A stretch of DNA of 64,000 nt from the NCBI GenBank assembly GCA_009772935.1, contig WOUR01000027.1, forward strand, positions 1 through 64,000, in the 5' to 3' direction. Position 1 is the first letter of the stretch, and every line of letters begins with the position of its first letter. The notes beneath the pieces are model-generated. The model had not been told where the DNA came from and ran no database searches. It worked only from the letters and a program-made list of their open reading frames with translations. Shown piece by piece: positions 1 to 9,157 of the stretch. The stretch is from Rhodospirillaceae bacterium. GTDB taxonomy: Bacteria > Pseudomonadota > Alphaproteobacteria > Reyranellales > Reyranellaceae. The position numbers and the translations under genes were made by a program.

Positions 1-1
1 C

Positions 2-70
2 GCCGCGGTGCGCCGCTGCGCCACGGGCCCGGCCCCGCAGACCGTCGCGCTCGCGCTCCCGCGCCGCTGA
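2..70 (+). CDS. C-terminal fragment of an unidentified gene (cut by window start)
   Basis: An open frame runs from the left edge to a TGA at 68-70, giving about 22 residues ending in LALPRR. It would end 4 bases before the convergent pcm stop, a spacing typical of real gene ends. Nothing in so short a tail identifies a family, and high-GC sequence stays open by chance, so this is only a candidate. Confidence 0.3.
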   Translation, partial: AAVRRCATGPAPQTVALALPRR

Positions 71-74
71 CCCT

Positions 75-764
75 TCAAGGGAGGTCGACCGAGCCGCGCG
101 GGTCACCCTCAGGCCAGCCCTGCGCGCCGATGAGGGGAACGAATCGGACCGGCTCGAGGCGCTCCGTCCGGTCGTGGCCATCGCCTGCGCGGACCAGCCG
201 TACGAGCATCTGCCCCGTGTCCTTGTCGGCCACGGGCATGACCAGCCGTCCGCCCGGGCGGAGCTGGGCGCGCAGCGAGGGAGGGATACCAGGCCCGTGG
301 GCGGTCGCGACGATCGCATCGTAGGGGGCGGCACGATCCCACCCCAGCGTGCCGTCGCCTTCGACCACGTCCACGCTCCCGTACCCCAATCGCCTGAGCG
401 TCTCGCGGGCTGCTTTCGCCAAGGCCGGGATCCGCTCGATCGTATGCACGGCACGAGCGATGTGGGCGAGGACCGCTGCGCCATAGCCTGACCCCGTCCC
501 GATCTCCAGCACGCGCTCGCCTCCCTGCAGTCCCAGCGCTTCGAGCATCGCGGCGACGATGTAGGGTTGCGAGATGGTCTGACCCTCGCCGATGGCGAGC
601 GGCTGGTCCGCGTAGGCTGCGGGGCGGCACGCCTCCGGGACGAAGGCCTCCCGGGGTACGTGCAACATGGCGTCGAGAACGCGCCGGTCGTGAACGCCGC
701 GCCCGGCGATCTGCTCGCGAACCATGCGCTCGCGTGGCTCGAGATACGGATTGATCCCTTTCAT
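75..764 (-). CDS. pcm: Protein-L-isoaspartate O-methyltransferase
   Basis: SAM-dependent methyltransferase of about 229 residues that repairs isoaspartyl damage in proteins. It carries the family signature AIGEGQTISQPYIVAAM and the SAM-binding loop VLEIGTGSGYGAAVLA, followed by the acidic residues of the Rossmann fold (TIERIP, VVEGDG). The start at 764 is chosen because a GGAGG lies 8 bases upstream; an in-frame start at 800 would add 12 residues without a better ribosome site. It follows uspA on the same strand with a 49-base gap, so the two probably form an operon. Family certain; protein-repair role in stress is known for the family. Confidence 0.93.
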   Translation of the reverse strand: MKGINPYLEPRERMVREQIAGRGVHDRRVLDAMLHVPREAFVPEACRPAAYADQPLAIGEGQTISQPYIVAAMLEALGLQGGERVLEIGTGSGYGAAVLAHIARAVHTIERIPALAKAARETLRRLGYGSVDVVEGDGTLGWDRAAPYDAIVATAHGPGIPPSLRAQLRPGGRLVMPVADKDTGQMLVRLVRAGDGHDRTERLEPVRFVPLIGAQGWPEGDPRGSVDLP

Positions 765-813
765 CGCGCCATCCTCCGGCCGCCGCGGCCTGAACGGCAT
801 CAGCGGCGGCTCT

Positions 814-1251
814 TCAACGATAGACGAGGACCGGTATGGTACTGTGGGTCAACACCTTCGCGGTTTCGCTTCCGAGGATCAGGGCAGCGGCGCCACGGCG
901 GCCATGCGACGCCATGGCGATCAGATCGCACCCCTTCGCCGCGGCGGTGTCCGTGATCGCCTTGTACGGCATGGCATGCTCGACATGGATGGCCTCGCAC
1001 TCCACGCCGAGCGTCCCGGCCTGCCGCTTCGCTTCTTCAAGGTAGCGCCTGGCGGCGTCCCCGACATGCTTTTCGTAGGCGGGCCGCGTGTCCGCAAGCT
1101 GCGCGCTATCCAGGGAGAAGATGTGGAAGGGTTCCGTGACGGTGACCACGGTAACCTTCGCCTTGACGTCGCGAGCCAGCTGCAGGGCTTGCTGAATGGC
1201 CGTGGTGGAAAGCGCCGAGCCATCCGTTGGAACGAGGATGTGCTTGAACAT
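814..1251 (-). CDS. Universal stress protein, UspA family
   Basis: A 145-residue single-domain Usp. It begins MFKHILVPTDGS, the typical first strand with the ATP-site aspartate, and ends with the nucleotide-binding signature MASHGRRGAAALILGSETAKVLTHS (G-x2-G-x9-G-S/T type) and IPVLVYR. The start at 1251 is taken because homologues start exactly here; the frame stays open further upstream but through promoter DNA. It is divergent from groEL and upstream of pcm. A FixK/FNR-like box at 1309-1322 with a -10-like hexamer (TATCGT, 1281-1286) fits low-oxygen induction. Function beyond stress survival is unknown. Confidence 0.92.
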   Translation of the reverse strand: MFKHILVPTDGSALSTTAIQQALQLARDVKAKVTVVTVTEPFHIFSLDSAQLADTRPAYEKHVGDAARRYLEEAKRQAGTLGVECEAIHVEHAMPYKAITDTAAAKGCDLIAMASHGRRGAAALILGSETAKVLTHSTIPVLVYR

Positions 1252-1308
1252 GTCCTGGTCCTTCCGATTGCAACCTTGGAACGATATCCCAACCGCGACA
1301 CACGCTTC

Positions 1309-1322
1309 TTGACATGGATCAA
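1309..1322. promoter_or_regulatory. FixK/FNR-type box upstream of uspA
   Basis: TTGACATGGATCAA matches the Crp/Fnr-family consensus TTGA-N6-TCAA exactly. Its centre is about 41.5 bases from the start point predicted from a -10-like TATCGT at 1281-1286 on the minus strand, the position used by FNR/FixK at class II promoters. Motif is seen; the regulator is inferred. Confidence 0.65.
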
Positions 1323-1350
1323 CACGGCTGACGGAGCGAATGTGCGCCGG

Positions 1351-1364
1351 TTGATATGGATCAG
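1351..1364. promoter_or_regulatory. FixK/FNR-type box upstream of groEL
   Basis: TTGATATGGATCAG shares the core ATGGATCA with the neighbouring box and has one mismatch to TTGA-N6-TCAA. A weak -10 (TCTAGT, 1385-1390) would place the start point about 40 bases from the box centre, the class II spacing, on the plus strand toward groEL. Confidence 0.55.
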
Positions 1365-1426
1365 GTCGGGTCGGGACGAGCGAGTCTAGTCTGCGTTTCC
1401 AGGCAACTTCGAATCGGAGGATGGCC

Positions 1427-3052
1427 ATGGCCTTCAAGCATGTGATGTTCCGTGCCGCGGCGCGGGAGAAAGTCCTACGCGGTGCCACTCAGCTGGCCGA
1501 TGCCGTACGCATCACCCTCGGGCCCAAGTCGAAATCGGTGCTCATCCAGAAGAGCTGGGGAGCGCCGCTGGTCTGCAATGACGGCGTGACCATCGCCAAG
1601 GAAATCCAGCTCAAGGATCCGGAGGAAAATCTCGGCGCGCAGATGCTGCGGCAGGCTGCGGAGCGGACCGCCGAAGTGGTCGGCGACGGCACGTCGGGCT
1701 CCACCATCCTGGCGCACGCCCTGCTGGCCGATGGGGTGCGCAATGTGACCGCAGGCGCCAGCGCCATCGACATCAAGCGCGGCCTCGATCGCGCTGCCCG
1801 GGCGGCCGTCGGCGCGCTGAAGTCGATGTCGCGGCCCGTGACGACGCGCAAGGAGAAGGCGCAGGTCGCGACCATCTCCGCGCACAACGATCTGGCGATC
1901 GGGGAGATGGTCGCGGACGCCATGGAGAAGGTCGGCAACGATGGTGTCATCACCGTCGAGGAATCGAAGACGACGGAGACGGTGCTCGAGGTCGTCGAGG
2001 GCATGCAGTTCGATCGAGGTTTCCTGTCGCCGTACTTCATCAACAATCCCGAAAGGATGGAGGCGGCGTTCGAGGATGTCCGCATCCTCTTGTGCGACCA
2101 CAAGATCGCCGCGCTGAAGGACATGCTTCCGCTGCTCGACCAGATGGTGAAGACCGGGCGTCCTCTCCTGGTGATTGCCGAGGACATCGAAGGCGACGCG
2201 CTCGCCACGCTGATCGTCAACGGGCTGCGCGGGGCGCTACGTTGCTGCGCAGTCAAGGCGCCGGGATTCGGCGAACGGCGCAAGGCGATCCTGCAGGACA
2301 TTGCCGTCCTGACCGGTGGCAAGGTCATCTCGGAGGAACTCGGCCTCAAGCTGGAGGGCGCATCGATCGACGATCTCGGCACGGCCAAGCGCGTCGTCAT
2401 CGACAAGGATCGCACGACGATCGTTGGCGGCGGTGGCGCCAAGGCAGCCATCGAGGCGAGGGTAGCGGCGATCCGGCGCGAGATCGAAGCGTCGACCAGC
2501 GACTATGACAAGGAGAAGCTGAGGGAGCGGCTGGCGAAGCTGTCGGGCGGCGTTGCCGTGATAAAGGTCGGCGCGCCCGCCGAGTCCGAGATGAAGGCCA
2601 AGAAGGAGGCCCTCGACGACGCCATCAGCGCTACCAAGGCGGCGGTCGCGGAAGGTATCGTTCCCGGCGGTGGCCTCGCCCTTCTGCGCTGCACCGAAGC
2701 CGTTGCGGCCGAGGAAGCCGGGGCCGAAGGCGACGAGCGGACGGGCATCCAGATCCTGAAGCGCGCCCTGGAGGCACCCGCCCGCCAGATCGCGGAGAAT
2801 TCGGCCGCGGACGGCGGCGTCGTGGTGGCGCGGATGCTGGAATCGAAGGGCAATCAGGGCTTCGATGCGGCCCGCAAACAGTATGTGGATCTGGTCGAGG
2901 CGGGCATCATCGATCCCACCAAGGTCGTGCGCATCGCGCTGGAGAATGCCGTCTCGGTCGCGAGCATCCTGCTGCTCAGCGAGGCGACCATGACGGAGAT
3001 CGCCGAGCCGAAGAAGGAGCATGAACGTGAGGCCGAGGCGGCGTTGCTGTGA
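1427..3052 (+). CDS. groEL: Chaperonin GroEL, divergent paralogue without GroES
   Basis: ATP-dependent folding chamber subunit, 541 residues. It aligns along the whole GroEL length ([29 protein letters not shown]). The catalytic region reads GDGTSGST (D87 kept, but the usual TTT after GDG is T-S-G), and the C-terminus ends in a charged tail with no GGM repeats. No groES lies beside it, so this is probably a stress-specific extra copy that borrows GroES. The ATG at 1427 is preferred over that at 1421 because GGAGG (1416-1420) abuts the first and is 6 bases from the second. Its stop overlaps the next gene by 4 bases. A FixK/FNR-like box lies upstream. Confidence 0.95.
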   Translation: MAFKHVMFRAAAREKVLRGATQLADAVRITLGPKSKSVLIQKSWGAPLVCNDGVTIAKEIQLKDPEENLGAQMLRQAAERTAEVVGDGTSGSTILAHALLADGVRNVTAGASAIDIKRGLDRAARAAVGALKSMSRPVTTRKEKAQVATISAHNDLAIGEMVADAMEKVGNDGVITVEESKTTETVLEVVEGMQFDRGFLSPYFINNPERMEAAFEDVRILLCDHKIAALKDMLPLLDQMVKTGRPLLVIAEDIEGDALATLIVNGLRGALRCCAVKAPGFGERRKAILQDIAVLTGGKVISEELGLKLEGASIDDLGTAKRVVIDKDRTTIVGGGGAKAAIEARVAAIRREIEASTSDYDKEKLRERLAKLSGGVAVIKVGAPAESEMKAKKEALDDAISATKAAVAEGIVPGGGLALLRCTEAVAAEEAGAEGDERTGIQILKRALEAPARQIAENSAADGGVVVARMLESKGNQGFDAARKQYVDLVEAGIIDPTKVVRIALENAVSVASILLLSEATMTEIAEPKKEHEREAEAALL

Positions 3053-4167
3053 GTGTCATGGCAGAGACGCGGCCGACGGGCGACACCGTCGTGAGCGGTG
3101 GCGGGCTCAGCGTCCGCTTTCGACCGGCCGCTCCCCTCACTCTGCACGGCCGGACCTGCTGGCGTACCGATGGCAACAGTCCGGTCAGGATCGGCCGCGA
3201 TGCCGCCGTCGCCTTCTTCTCCCGCTACGATCCCATCGGACACACGCTGAGGCGGGTCGGGCGGCCCGATCTCCGGTTCGACGTGCCGCCGGTGCCGGTG
3301 ACGTTCCTCGAAGAGTCCGAGCCGGGGATCGGCAAATGGATCGAAGCGATCTGGCAGGAGCCCGGCGGGCCGTTGCATGGCTGGTTCCATGCGGAGACGC
3401 CTGTCGGCGGATGCGAGAAGCTCTTCGTGCCCCACATGGGGCGGGTGGTATCCGGGGACGATGGGTTGACGTGGCGCCACCGGGGGGACCTGCTGCGCCT
3501 GCCGCGTGAACGCGTCGACCGCACGTGGCGTAACGGGTTCTTCGCCGGAGGCTATGGCGATCTCAGTGCCCTTGCGGATCGTGAGGGCCGGTGGCTCTAC
3601 GTCTTCTTCTCCAGCTACCATCCCGACGAGCCGGCACAGGGGGTGGCCGTGCTGCGCCTGCCGATCACCGACCTGGCCGCGCCGCCGATGCTCTGGACCG
3701 GGCAGGGATGGTCGACGGACGGCAGCCGGTTGCCTCGTCCACTTTGGCCGATGCGGCGCGGCTGGCGGCATGCCGATCCCGATGGCGTCTGGGGGCCCGC
3801 CGTGCACTACAACCACGCCCTAGGGACCTTCGTCATGCTGCTGAACCGCACTGCCGGCGGCACCGGCGATCTGGTGCAGGAAGGCATCTACGCGAGCTTC
3901 AATCGCGACCTGGCGGATCCCGAAGCGTGGAGCGTGCCGTTCCGGATCGTCCGCGGTGGCGCCTGGTATCCGCAGGCCGTCGGACTGGAGGAAGGGCATG
4001 GCGATACCGAAGTGGGAAAAGTTGGCCGCTTCTTCATGGCGGGCTTTTCCGCCTGGACGATCGAGTTCTCGCGCGCCGCGGACGGGGCCGGAGCCGGCCA
4101 GCCGCTGACCTGTACGGCACAGCAGTTCGCCACGCTGTTCGGTGCCGACCGTCGGTGTCCATGGTGA
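3049..4167 (+). CDS. Predicted five-bladed beta-propeller protein, DUF4185/glycosidase-like
   Basis: A 372-residue protein without signal peptide, rich in Trp, Gly and Asp-box-like turns ([28 protein letters not shown]). The pattern of repeated blade edges suggests a GH43/DUF4185-type five-bladed propeller, as in extracellular or cytosolic glycan-processing proteins, but no catalytic set can be assigned. The GTG at 3049 overlaps the groEL stop (GTGA), so translation is probably coupled; an ATG at 3058 is the alternative start. Being tied to a chaperonin is unusual: it may be a client or part of the same stress response. Family assignment is tentative. Confidence 0.6.
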   Translation: MSVMAETRPTGDTVVSGGGLSVRFRPAAPLTLHGRTCWRTDGNSPVRIGRDAAVAFFSRYDPIGHTLRRVGRPDLRFDVPPVPVTFLEESEPGIGKWIEAIWQEPGGPLHGWFHAETPVGGCEKLFVPHMGRVVSGDDGLTWRHRGDLLRLPRERVDRTWRNGFFAGGYGDLSALADREGRWLYVFFSSYHPDEPAQGVAVLRLPITDLAAPPMLWTGQGWSTDGSRLPRPLWPMRRGWRHADPDGVWGPAVHYNHALGTFVMLLNRTAGGTGDLVQEGIYASFNRDLADPEAWSVPFRIVRGGAWYPQAVGLEEGHGDTEVGKVGRFFMAGFSAWTIEFSRAADGAGAGQPLTCTAQQFATLFGADRRCPW

Positions 4168-4184
4168 GCCGCTCGCGTGGATGG

Positions 4185-4198
4185 TTGACGCAGATCAA
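4185..4198. promoter_or_regulatory. FixK/FNR-type box upstream of the host-attachment-like gene
   Basis: TTGACGCAGATCAA matches TTGA-N6-TCAA exactly. A -10-like TCTATT at 4223-4228 puts the start point close to 4234, about 42 bases from the box centre, as for the two boxes at the uspA/groEL divergon. Confidence 0.6.
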
Positions 4199-4267
4199 GT
4201 ACACCGGCCCGCGCTCGCATAGTCTATTACTGGGAGTTACTCTTTGCCGCTTCTCACTGATAGGCGA

Positions 4268-4786
4268 ATGATCATGGCCACGCGAAGCACCAAGACATGG
4301 GTCGTCGTCGCCGACGGCGCCCGCGCCCGTATCTTCAGTCCGGACAGGAAACTGGGAAAGCTCGTTCCGGCCGGCCCTTCCGATCTCGTGGCGCCGGCGA
4401 GCCGGCAGCGGACGCGCGACCTCAAGAGCGACCGGCCCGGCCGCAGTTTCAGCGCCGCGCGCAGCGGTGCGCGGCACGCGTTCGAGCCGCCGCACGATTA
4501 TCACAAGCTCGAGAAACACCGGTTCATGGCGACGCTTGCGGGGGTGCTGGAGGATGCCCGCGGCCGCGGCGTCTTCGATGATCTCATCCTGGTGGCGCCC
4601 CGCCGCAGCCTCGGTGAGCTGCGCGGCCTCCTGGCGAAGCAGGTTGCGGCTTGTGTGAGCCACGAGGTCGCCAAGGACTTCACCGGCGAGCCGCCCAGCA
4701 GCCTGCGCCGCCGGCTGCAGCCTCTGCTCACCGGCAAGCTCGGTTCCCCACCCAGGATGACCGCCGCCGACCTGAAGCGACGGTGA
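4268..4786 (+). CDS. Host attachment protein family (baeRF/eRF1-like)
   Basis: About 172 residues. It starts with WVVVADGARARIF, the first strand of the PF10116 host-attachment family, followed by a basic linker, an acidic-aromatic helix (EKHRFMATLAGVLEDA) and LILVAPRRSLGELRGLL, which is typical of the family. These proteins are distantly related to peptide-release-factor eRF1 domains; the name comes from a plant-attachment phenotype and the molecular role is not settled. Starts at 4268 or 4274 (ATG-ATC-ATG) are equally plausible; an ATG at 4244 would be within the predicted promoter leader. Own FixK/FNR-like box at 4185. Confidence 0.8.
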   Translation: MIMATRSTKTWVVVADGARARIFSPDRKLGKLVPAGPSDLVAPASRQRTRDLKSDRPGRSFSAARSGARHAFEPPHDYHKLEKHRFMATLAGVLEDARGRGVFDDLILVAPRRSLGELRGLLAKQVAACVSHEVAKDFTGEPPSSLRRRLQPLLTGKLGSPPRMTAADLKRR

Positions 4787-4810
4787 CGCCCGTCGGCAAG
4801 TGCAGGTGGC

Positions 4811-4826
4811 GTCGGATCCTTCCGAC
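4811..4826. terminator. Small hairpin between convergent genes
   Basis: GTCGGA-TCCT-TCCGAC is a perfect 6-bp stem with a 4-base loop lying exactly between two convergent stop codons (4786 and 4827). There is no T-run, so it is a weak bidirectional terminator candidate. Confidence 0.35.
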
Positions 4827-7800
4827 TCACCAGGTCATGCGCATGCCGGCCGTGAGGCCCTGGCTGCCGTCCGTTCCGGCCAGAGTGCCTTCGTAGCGCA
4901 GGTAGAGCGAGGTCGCCTCGGCGATGGCGGTGCTGGCGGAGAGGCCCAGAAGCACGCCGTCGCGAACCGGCGAGATACCGAAAGTCGTGAAGGGCGAAGC
5001 CGGCGCGCCGGCCAGCGCGGCGGTCACCGGCCGGGCGACATCGGCATACTCGTGGCTCCACCCCAGCCGGAACCGCATCGCCAGCCTGTCCCGCCAGCCC
5101 ATGTCCATCGACGCCCCCAACTGCGCGCCGATCACCGAGCGCAACGAGTTGGTCGTCTGCTGTGCGACCGAGAGGTTCAGCGACTGCGCCCCGGTCTCGC
5201 TGAAGCCGTTCTGGGTGCCGGTGTAGGCCTGCAGCCGCGCGAACGGCTTGATGAAGGCTTCGGCCTGGGCGGCGATGTCGAAGCTGTAGCCGGTCTCGAA
5301 CTGGCCGAACAGCTGGTTGGCGCCCGTCTGGCCGAAAGCGGTGCGCGCCGGCAAGCCTGGGATGAGGATCTGCCGCGTCATCCTGTTGTTGCTGTAGGCG
5401 TAGCCGATCAGGCCGTCGGCGTAGAACGGCCCGTTGGCATAGTTGCCGTAGAGCCCGGTCATCACGGTATCGCTGTTGCCCTGGCCGCTGAAACCCGAGA
5501 CCCATTGCGTACCGCCGCTGTAGCCCACGGTGATGCCGGCGCGGAAAGTCCCGGTGAAGGACCGGTCGAGGCCGGCGGCGAATCCGCCGGCATTGTAGGT
5601 GACGGCGCCCTGCGGGGTGCCGGCGCCGATCGTGCCGAGGCCGCCGATCGCGCCGCCCCAGGCGCCCCAGTGCGGCGGGTTCGACGCATCGCAGGCGACG
5701 TCGCAAGCCTCGGCAAGCGCCACGCGGGTGCTGCCCGACGGACCGCCGCCGCTGGCCTGGCTGGCAAAATTGTTCATGAAGAACTGCGCGCCCTGCACCA
5801 GTGCCGAAGAGAATCCCGCATAGTTGGTGCCCGAGAGCACTGTCAGGATCGGCTGGACCTGCGCTGCCGGCAGGGTGGCCAGTGTGCCCAGCACGGTGGC
5901 GTAGTCACCGGTCGCGGTGGCCGCCGTGCTGTCCAGCACGTTTGCAACGGCCTGCTGCTGCGGATTGAGCGCCGCGGTCGCGAAGCCCCCGATCTGCAGG
6001 GTGAGATAGACGTTGTTGGCGTCGTAGCTCAGACTCGGCAGCAGGAACGGCGAGCTGCTCGCGACGCCGGAGAAGCTGCCGCTCAGCCCGCCGGTGGCCT
6101 GCAGGATCGTATAGGTCGTACGCGGCGCATAGCCGCCGCCCGCCTGCACCTGCGCGAGGACCGCGCCGGCGAGCGAGGCGGTGCCCGTCGCACCGATGAC
6201 GTTCAGTCGGCTCGCCTGGCCGGAGGGAAACACGGCAACCTGGAACAGGCCTGCCGATGTCTGCGCGTACGAACCGTTTACCGTCATCGCGCCGTACGGC
6301 GTGCCCGGCGCCACGATGCCGGCATTGGCGAGCGAGCCCGTGAGTACGCCCGTGCCCGACAGAACGCCCAGGTTCGCGAACGTGCCGGCAAGGATTGCGT
6401 TGTTCAGGAACGAGCCGGTATTGAGCACGTCGCTGGCCAGGGTCCCCGTGTTGGTGGTGACTCCCTGGTTCCAGAAGCCTGGGCCGCCAGAGGACGAGAA
6501 GATGCCGGCATTGTTGAAGGTTGCGCCCTTCATCACCGTCATGCCACCGATGAGGGTGCCGGTGAGATTGAGCGTGCCGCCGCTCACCACCGTACCGCCG
6601 GTGTAAGCGTTCGTGCCGGCAAAGGTCTGCGTGCCGCCGGCAATGGTCACGCTGCCGCCGCCAATGTCGTATTCGCCGCCATCGGCGATGATGCCGGAGA
6701 ACGTACCGCGGCCGTCGGTGATCGTGAGATTCTGGCCGCCGAGGTTCACCTGGCCCGTGCCTCTCAGGGATTTGATGCTGACCGGAGCCCAGGCGCGCGA
6801 AATGTCGAACACGCCTTCGTTCACCACGCCGCTCGAGGTGGCGATGCTGCCCGGGCCGGAAATCAGCAGTGTTCCCGGAATGCCGCCGGCACTGTTGATC
6901 GTCGTCTCGCCGATATAGGTATTGGTGGCGCTGAGCTGTACGGCACCTCCGCTCCCGATGGTGAGGCCCCCCTGACCGGAAATGACGCCGGCCAGTCCCA
7001 AGGGGACGTTGCTGCTGTTGACGACGAGGGGGCCGTCGGCCGTCGTCTGGAGATTGGTGGCCGTGACGAAGAAGGGCGTGTAGCCGGTCGCTTGGTCGCT
7101 CAGGTCGAACATCACCGAGTTCTGCATGAAAAAGGGGATGCCCAGGGTGTTGGTCGACCCCTTTCCATCGACATAGTAGTTTGGCTTTCCGGTCAGGGTG
7201 GCCGTCGCCGTCGGCAGACCGAGGATTGGCTTTTCGTCCGGAGTGAGGCCGGTCATCGAGATCGTGCCGGTAAGCACTTCCGAATAGTCGCTGCTCAAGG
7301 AATAGTACTTCGTCCCGGTATCCAGCAGCGTGAATGCCTTTGCCGTCGTGGTCGAACTGCCCGACACGGTGACCTTGAAATACATGGCATCCGTTGGCGC
7401 CGAGTTGTTTGCGGTCGAACCGTTGCCGTACGGATTGGGGAAGGGAGGTGCCTGATCGGGTGACGCAGGAGCCACCCACTGGATCAAGCCGGGGGCCGAA
7501 GTCGGAGTCGGCATCGCTACCGGCGCAAACTGACCGATGATTTCCGGCGTGAGGCCCACCGTCACGCATGGATTGCACGTCGTCAGGCTCTGGGCACTGC
7601 CGCCGATCGACACCGTGGCGTTCGGGGTCGCAGACGGGCTTGCCGGATTGCCCTGGCCGTTGGCCGCCACGACGAAACCCTGGCGTGCCGCGCCTGGCAT
7701 GATCGCTTGCCCGAGCACGCCTCCGGCGATGTAGCAATCCGCTCCGCTGCACTCATGCTTGTTGAGCTTGTCGACGGAGATTCTGGAGCCGAACACGCCG

Positions 7801-8375
7801 TAGAACAGCCCTTCCTGTACAGGCAGGTCCTTCGTTGCGGGGTCAAGGAAGTACTGGGGAAAGAAGTCCAACGTCGGCGGGTCGGTCTTCGGATCCGAAT
7901 ATACGTAGGCGGCATTGACCTGAAATCCCAGCCCTGTCCCGCTGGGGGTGGTGAGCGTCGCTGCCGGTGCCGTTTCCGCCGTCGTCACCCCCGGCGCATA
8001 GAAGCTGAGCGACGGTATCAGCTGGATGTTGCCTATATAGCCACGGCAGTCGCTGCTGGTGCTTCCCGAGTAGCAGAGTTTGATGTTGTTGCCGTTGGCG
8101 AGGGGAGAAGCCGGGACATACGATGTATATTGGGAGAAGTTGCCCCACGTTTGCGGATCAAAAGCCGCATTGAACAGCGAGGACCCGGTATCGAACAGAT
8201 AAGGTCTCGGCGCGCCACCGTTGATGCCGATGTTGATCGAGAGACGCGCGGCGTTGGACTGGGCGTCGAAGACGTAGCTGAGGGGTATATTGGCGGAAGT
8301 CTGGCCGAGGGCCGAGGAGAATTCACAGCAGACCAGCATTGCCAGCCCACAGACCAACGCGATGTGCTTCCGCAT
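4827..8375 (-). CDS. Giant autotransporter with pepsin-like aspartic protease N-domain
   Basis: A 1182-residue surface protein. Residues 1-25 are a signal peptide (cleavage near ALG-Q). Residues about 40-440 contain two aspartic-protease-like motifs, YLFDTGSS (D62) and TLLDTGTK (D352), the two D-T-G loops expected of a bilobal pepsin fold. Residues about 460-690 have glycine/threonine-rich autotransporter beta-helix repeats (e.g. TNAYTGGTVVSGGTLNLTG). The last about 280 residues are a type V beta-barrel ending in RMTW, the terminal aromatic needed for Bam insertion. Expected location is the outer membrane with the passenger outside. Two cysteine pairs in the N-domain (C101/C110, C209/C214) may form disulfides. 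Whether the aspartates are catalytic cannot be told from sequence. Confidence 0.85.
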   Translation of the reverse strand: MRKHIALVCGLAMLVCCEFSSALGQTSANIPLSYVFDAQSNAARLSINIGINGGAPRPYLFDTGSSLFNAAFDPQTWGNFSQYTSYVPASPLANGNNIKLCYSGSTSSDCRGYIGNIQLIPSLSFYAPGVTTAETAPAATLTTPSGTGLGFQVNAAYVYSDPKTDPPTLDFFPQYFLDPATKDLPVQEGLFYGVFGSRISVDKLNKHECSGADCYIAGGVLGQAIMPGAARQGFVVAANGQGNPASPSATPNATVSIGGSAQSLTTCNPCVTVGLTPEIIGQFAPVAMPTPTSAPGLIQWVAPASPDQAPPFPNPYGNGSTANNSAPTDAMYFKVTVSGSSTTTAKAFTLLDTGTKYYSLSSDYSEVLTGTISMTGLTPDEKPILGLPTATATLTGKPNYYVDGKGSTNTLGIPFFMQNSVMFDLSDQATGYTPFFVTATNLQTTADGPLVVNSSNVPLGLAGVISGQGGLTIGSGGAVQLSATNTYIGETTINSAGGIPGTLLISGPGSIATSSGVVNEGVFDISRAWAPVSIKSLRGTGQVNLGGQNLTITDGRGTFSGIIADGGEYDIGGGSVTIAGGTQTFAGTNAYTGGTVVSGGTLNLTGTLIGGMTVMKGATFNNAGIFSSSGGPGFWNQGVTTNTGTLASDVLNTGSFLNNAILAGTFANLGVLSGTGVLTGSLANAGIVAPGTPYGAMTVNGSYAQTSAGLFQVAVFPSGQASRLNVIGATGTASLAGAVLAQVQAGGGYAPRTTYTILQATGGLSGSFSGVASSSPFLLPSLSYDANNVYLTLQIGGFATAALNPQQQAVANVLDSTAATATGDYATVLGTLATLPAAQVQPILTVLSGTNYAGFSSALVQGAQFFMNNFASQASGGGPSGSTRVALAEACDVACDASNPPHWGAWGGAIGGLGTIGAGTPQGAVTYNAGGFAAGLDRSFTGTFRAGITVGYSGGTQWVSGFSGQGNSDTVMTGLYGNYANGPFYADGLIGYAYSNNRMTRQILIPGLPARTAFGQTGANQLFGQFETGYSFDIAAQAEAFIKPFARLQAYTGTQNGFSETGAQSLNLSVAQQTTNSLRSVIGAQLGASMDMGWRDRLAMRFRLGWSHEYADVARPVTAALAGAPASPFTTFGISPVRDGVLLGLSASTAIAEATSLYLRYEGTLAGTDGSQGLTAGMRMTW

Positions 8376-8440
8376 ACTTCCCCCGGACTCGATCCCCCAG
8401 GTGATCCTATCCCGATTTCTGCTTTTTTTTGTCCCGATCG

Positions 8441-9157
8441 ATGAAAGTTTTTGTCAATGCGCGACCAGTTGGCCTGCGTGTCGCGCCGGGAACCAGGGTC
8501 TCGGCCCTCTACAAGGTGTCTCCCCATGCGATCACTCTGCTCGTGCTGGCGCATGGTGCAGGGGCTGGCATGAAACATCCGTTCATGGCCGCCGTGGCGG
8601 ACCGACTGGCGGAGGCCGGTGTGAGCACCCTCAGGTTTCAGTTTCCCTACATGGAGGCGGGCTCGAAGCGGCCCGACCGGCCGGCCATGGCCCATGCCAC
8701 GATCCGGGCGGCGGTCCGGAAAGCCGCGACGCTGGCGCCGGGGCTGCCGCTGTTCGCGGGCGGTAAGTCGTTCGGTGGCCGGATGACATCCCAGGCCCAG
8801 GCGCTCGAACCGCTGCCGAACGTCCGGGGCCTGGTGTTCCTGGGGTTCCCGCTGCACCCGCCGGAAAAGCCCTCAGTGGACCGCGCGGCGCATCTCTCGA
8901 ACACTCTTGTTCCCCTGCTGTTCATCCAGGGCACACGGGATCGGCTCGCCCGGCCTGCGCTCCTGCAAAAGGTCATGAAAAGCCTGGGGAAACGGGCCAC
9001 CTTCCGGCCGGTCAAACACGCCGACCATTCGTTCGGCGTCCTCGTTCGGTCGGGCCGAAGCCCTGAGGAGGTTCTCTGCGAGATTGCCGAGGTCGCGGGA
9101 GGCTGGATGAGGCTCGGGGAATCGGTGAAGCCGCCTGCTAGAGGAACTTCTCCTTGA
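8441..9157 (+). CDS. Alpha/beta hydrolase, TEX30/KANSL3-like family
   Basis: A cytosolic 238-residue alpha/beta hydrolase. VLAHGAGAGMKHPFM is the oxyanion-loop region, GGKSFGGRM is the nucleophile elbow (Ser in G-x-S-x-G), GTRDRLA carries the acid and KHADHSF the histidine, in the right order and spacing. Substrate is unknown; this family (COG3571) is often called a predicted hydrolase. The ATG at 8441 is used; a TTG 12 bases upstream is in frame but unnecessary. Its 3' end overlaps the convergent patatin gene by 20 bases. Confidence 0.85.
   Translation: MKVFVNARPVGLRVAPGTRVSALYKVSPHAITLLVLAHGAGAGMKHPFMAAVADRLAEAGVSTLRFQFPYMEAGSKRPDRPAMAHATIRAAVRKAATLAPGLPLFAGGKSFGGRMTSQAQALEPLPNVRGLVFLGFPLHPPEKPSVDRAAHLSNTLVPLLFIQGTRDRLARPALLQKVMKSLGKRATFRPVKHADHSFGVLVRSGRSPEEVLCEIAEVAGGWMRLGESVKPPARGTSP

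Noticed and set aside
4800-7463. An 887-codon open frame antisense to the autotransporter gene
   Set aside because: It has the Arg/Gly-rich composition typical of shadow frames in GC-rich DNA and no recognisable motif, while the opposite strand encodes a coherent autotransporter.
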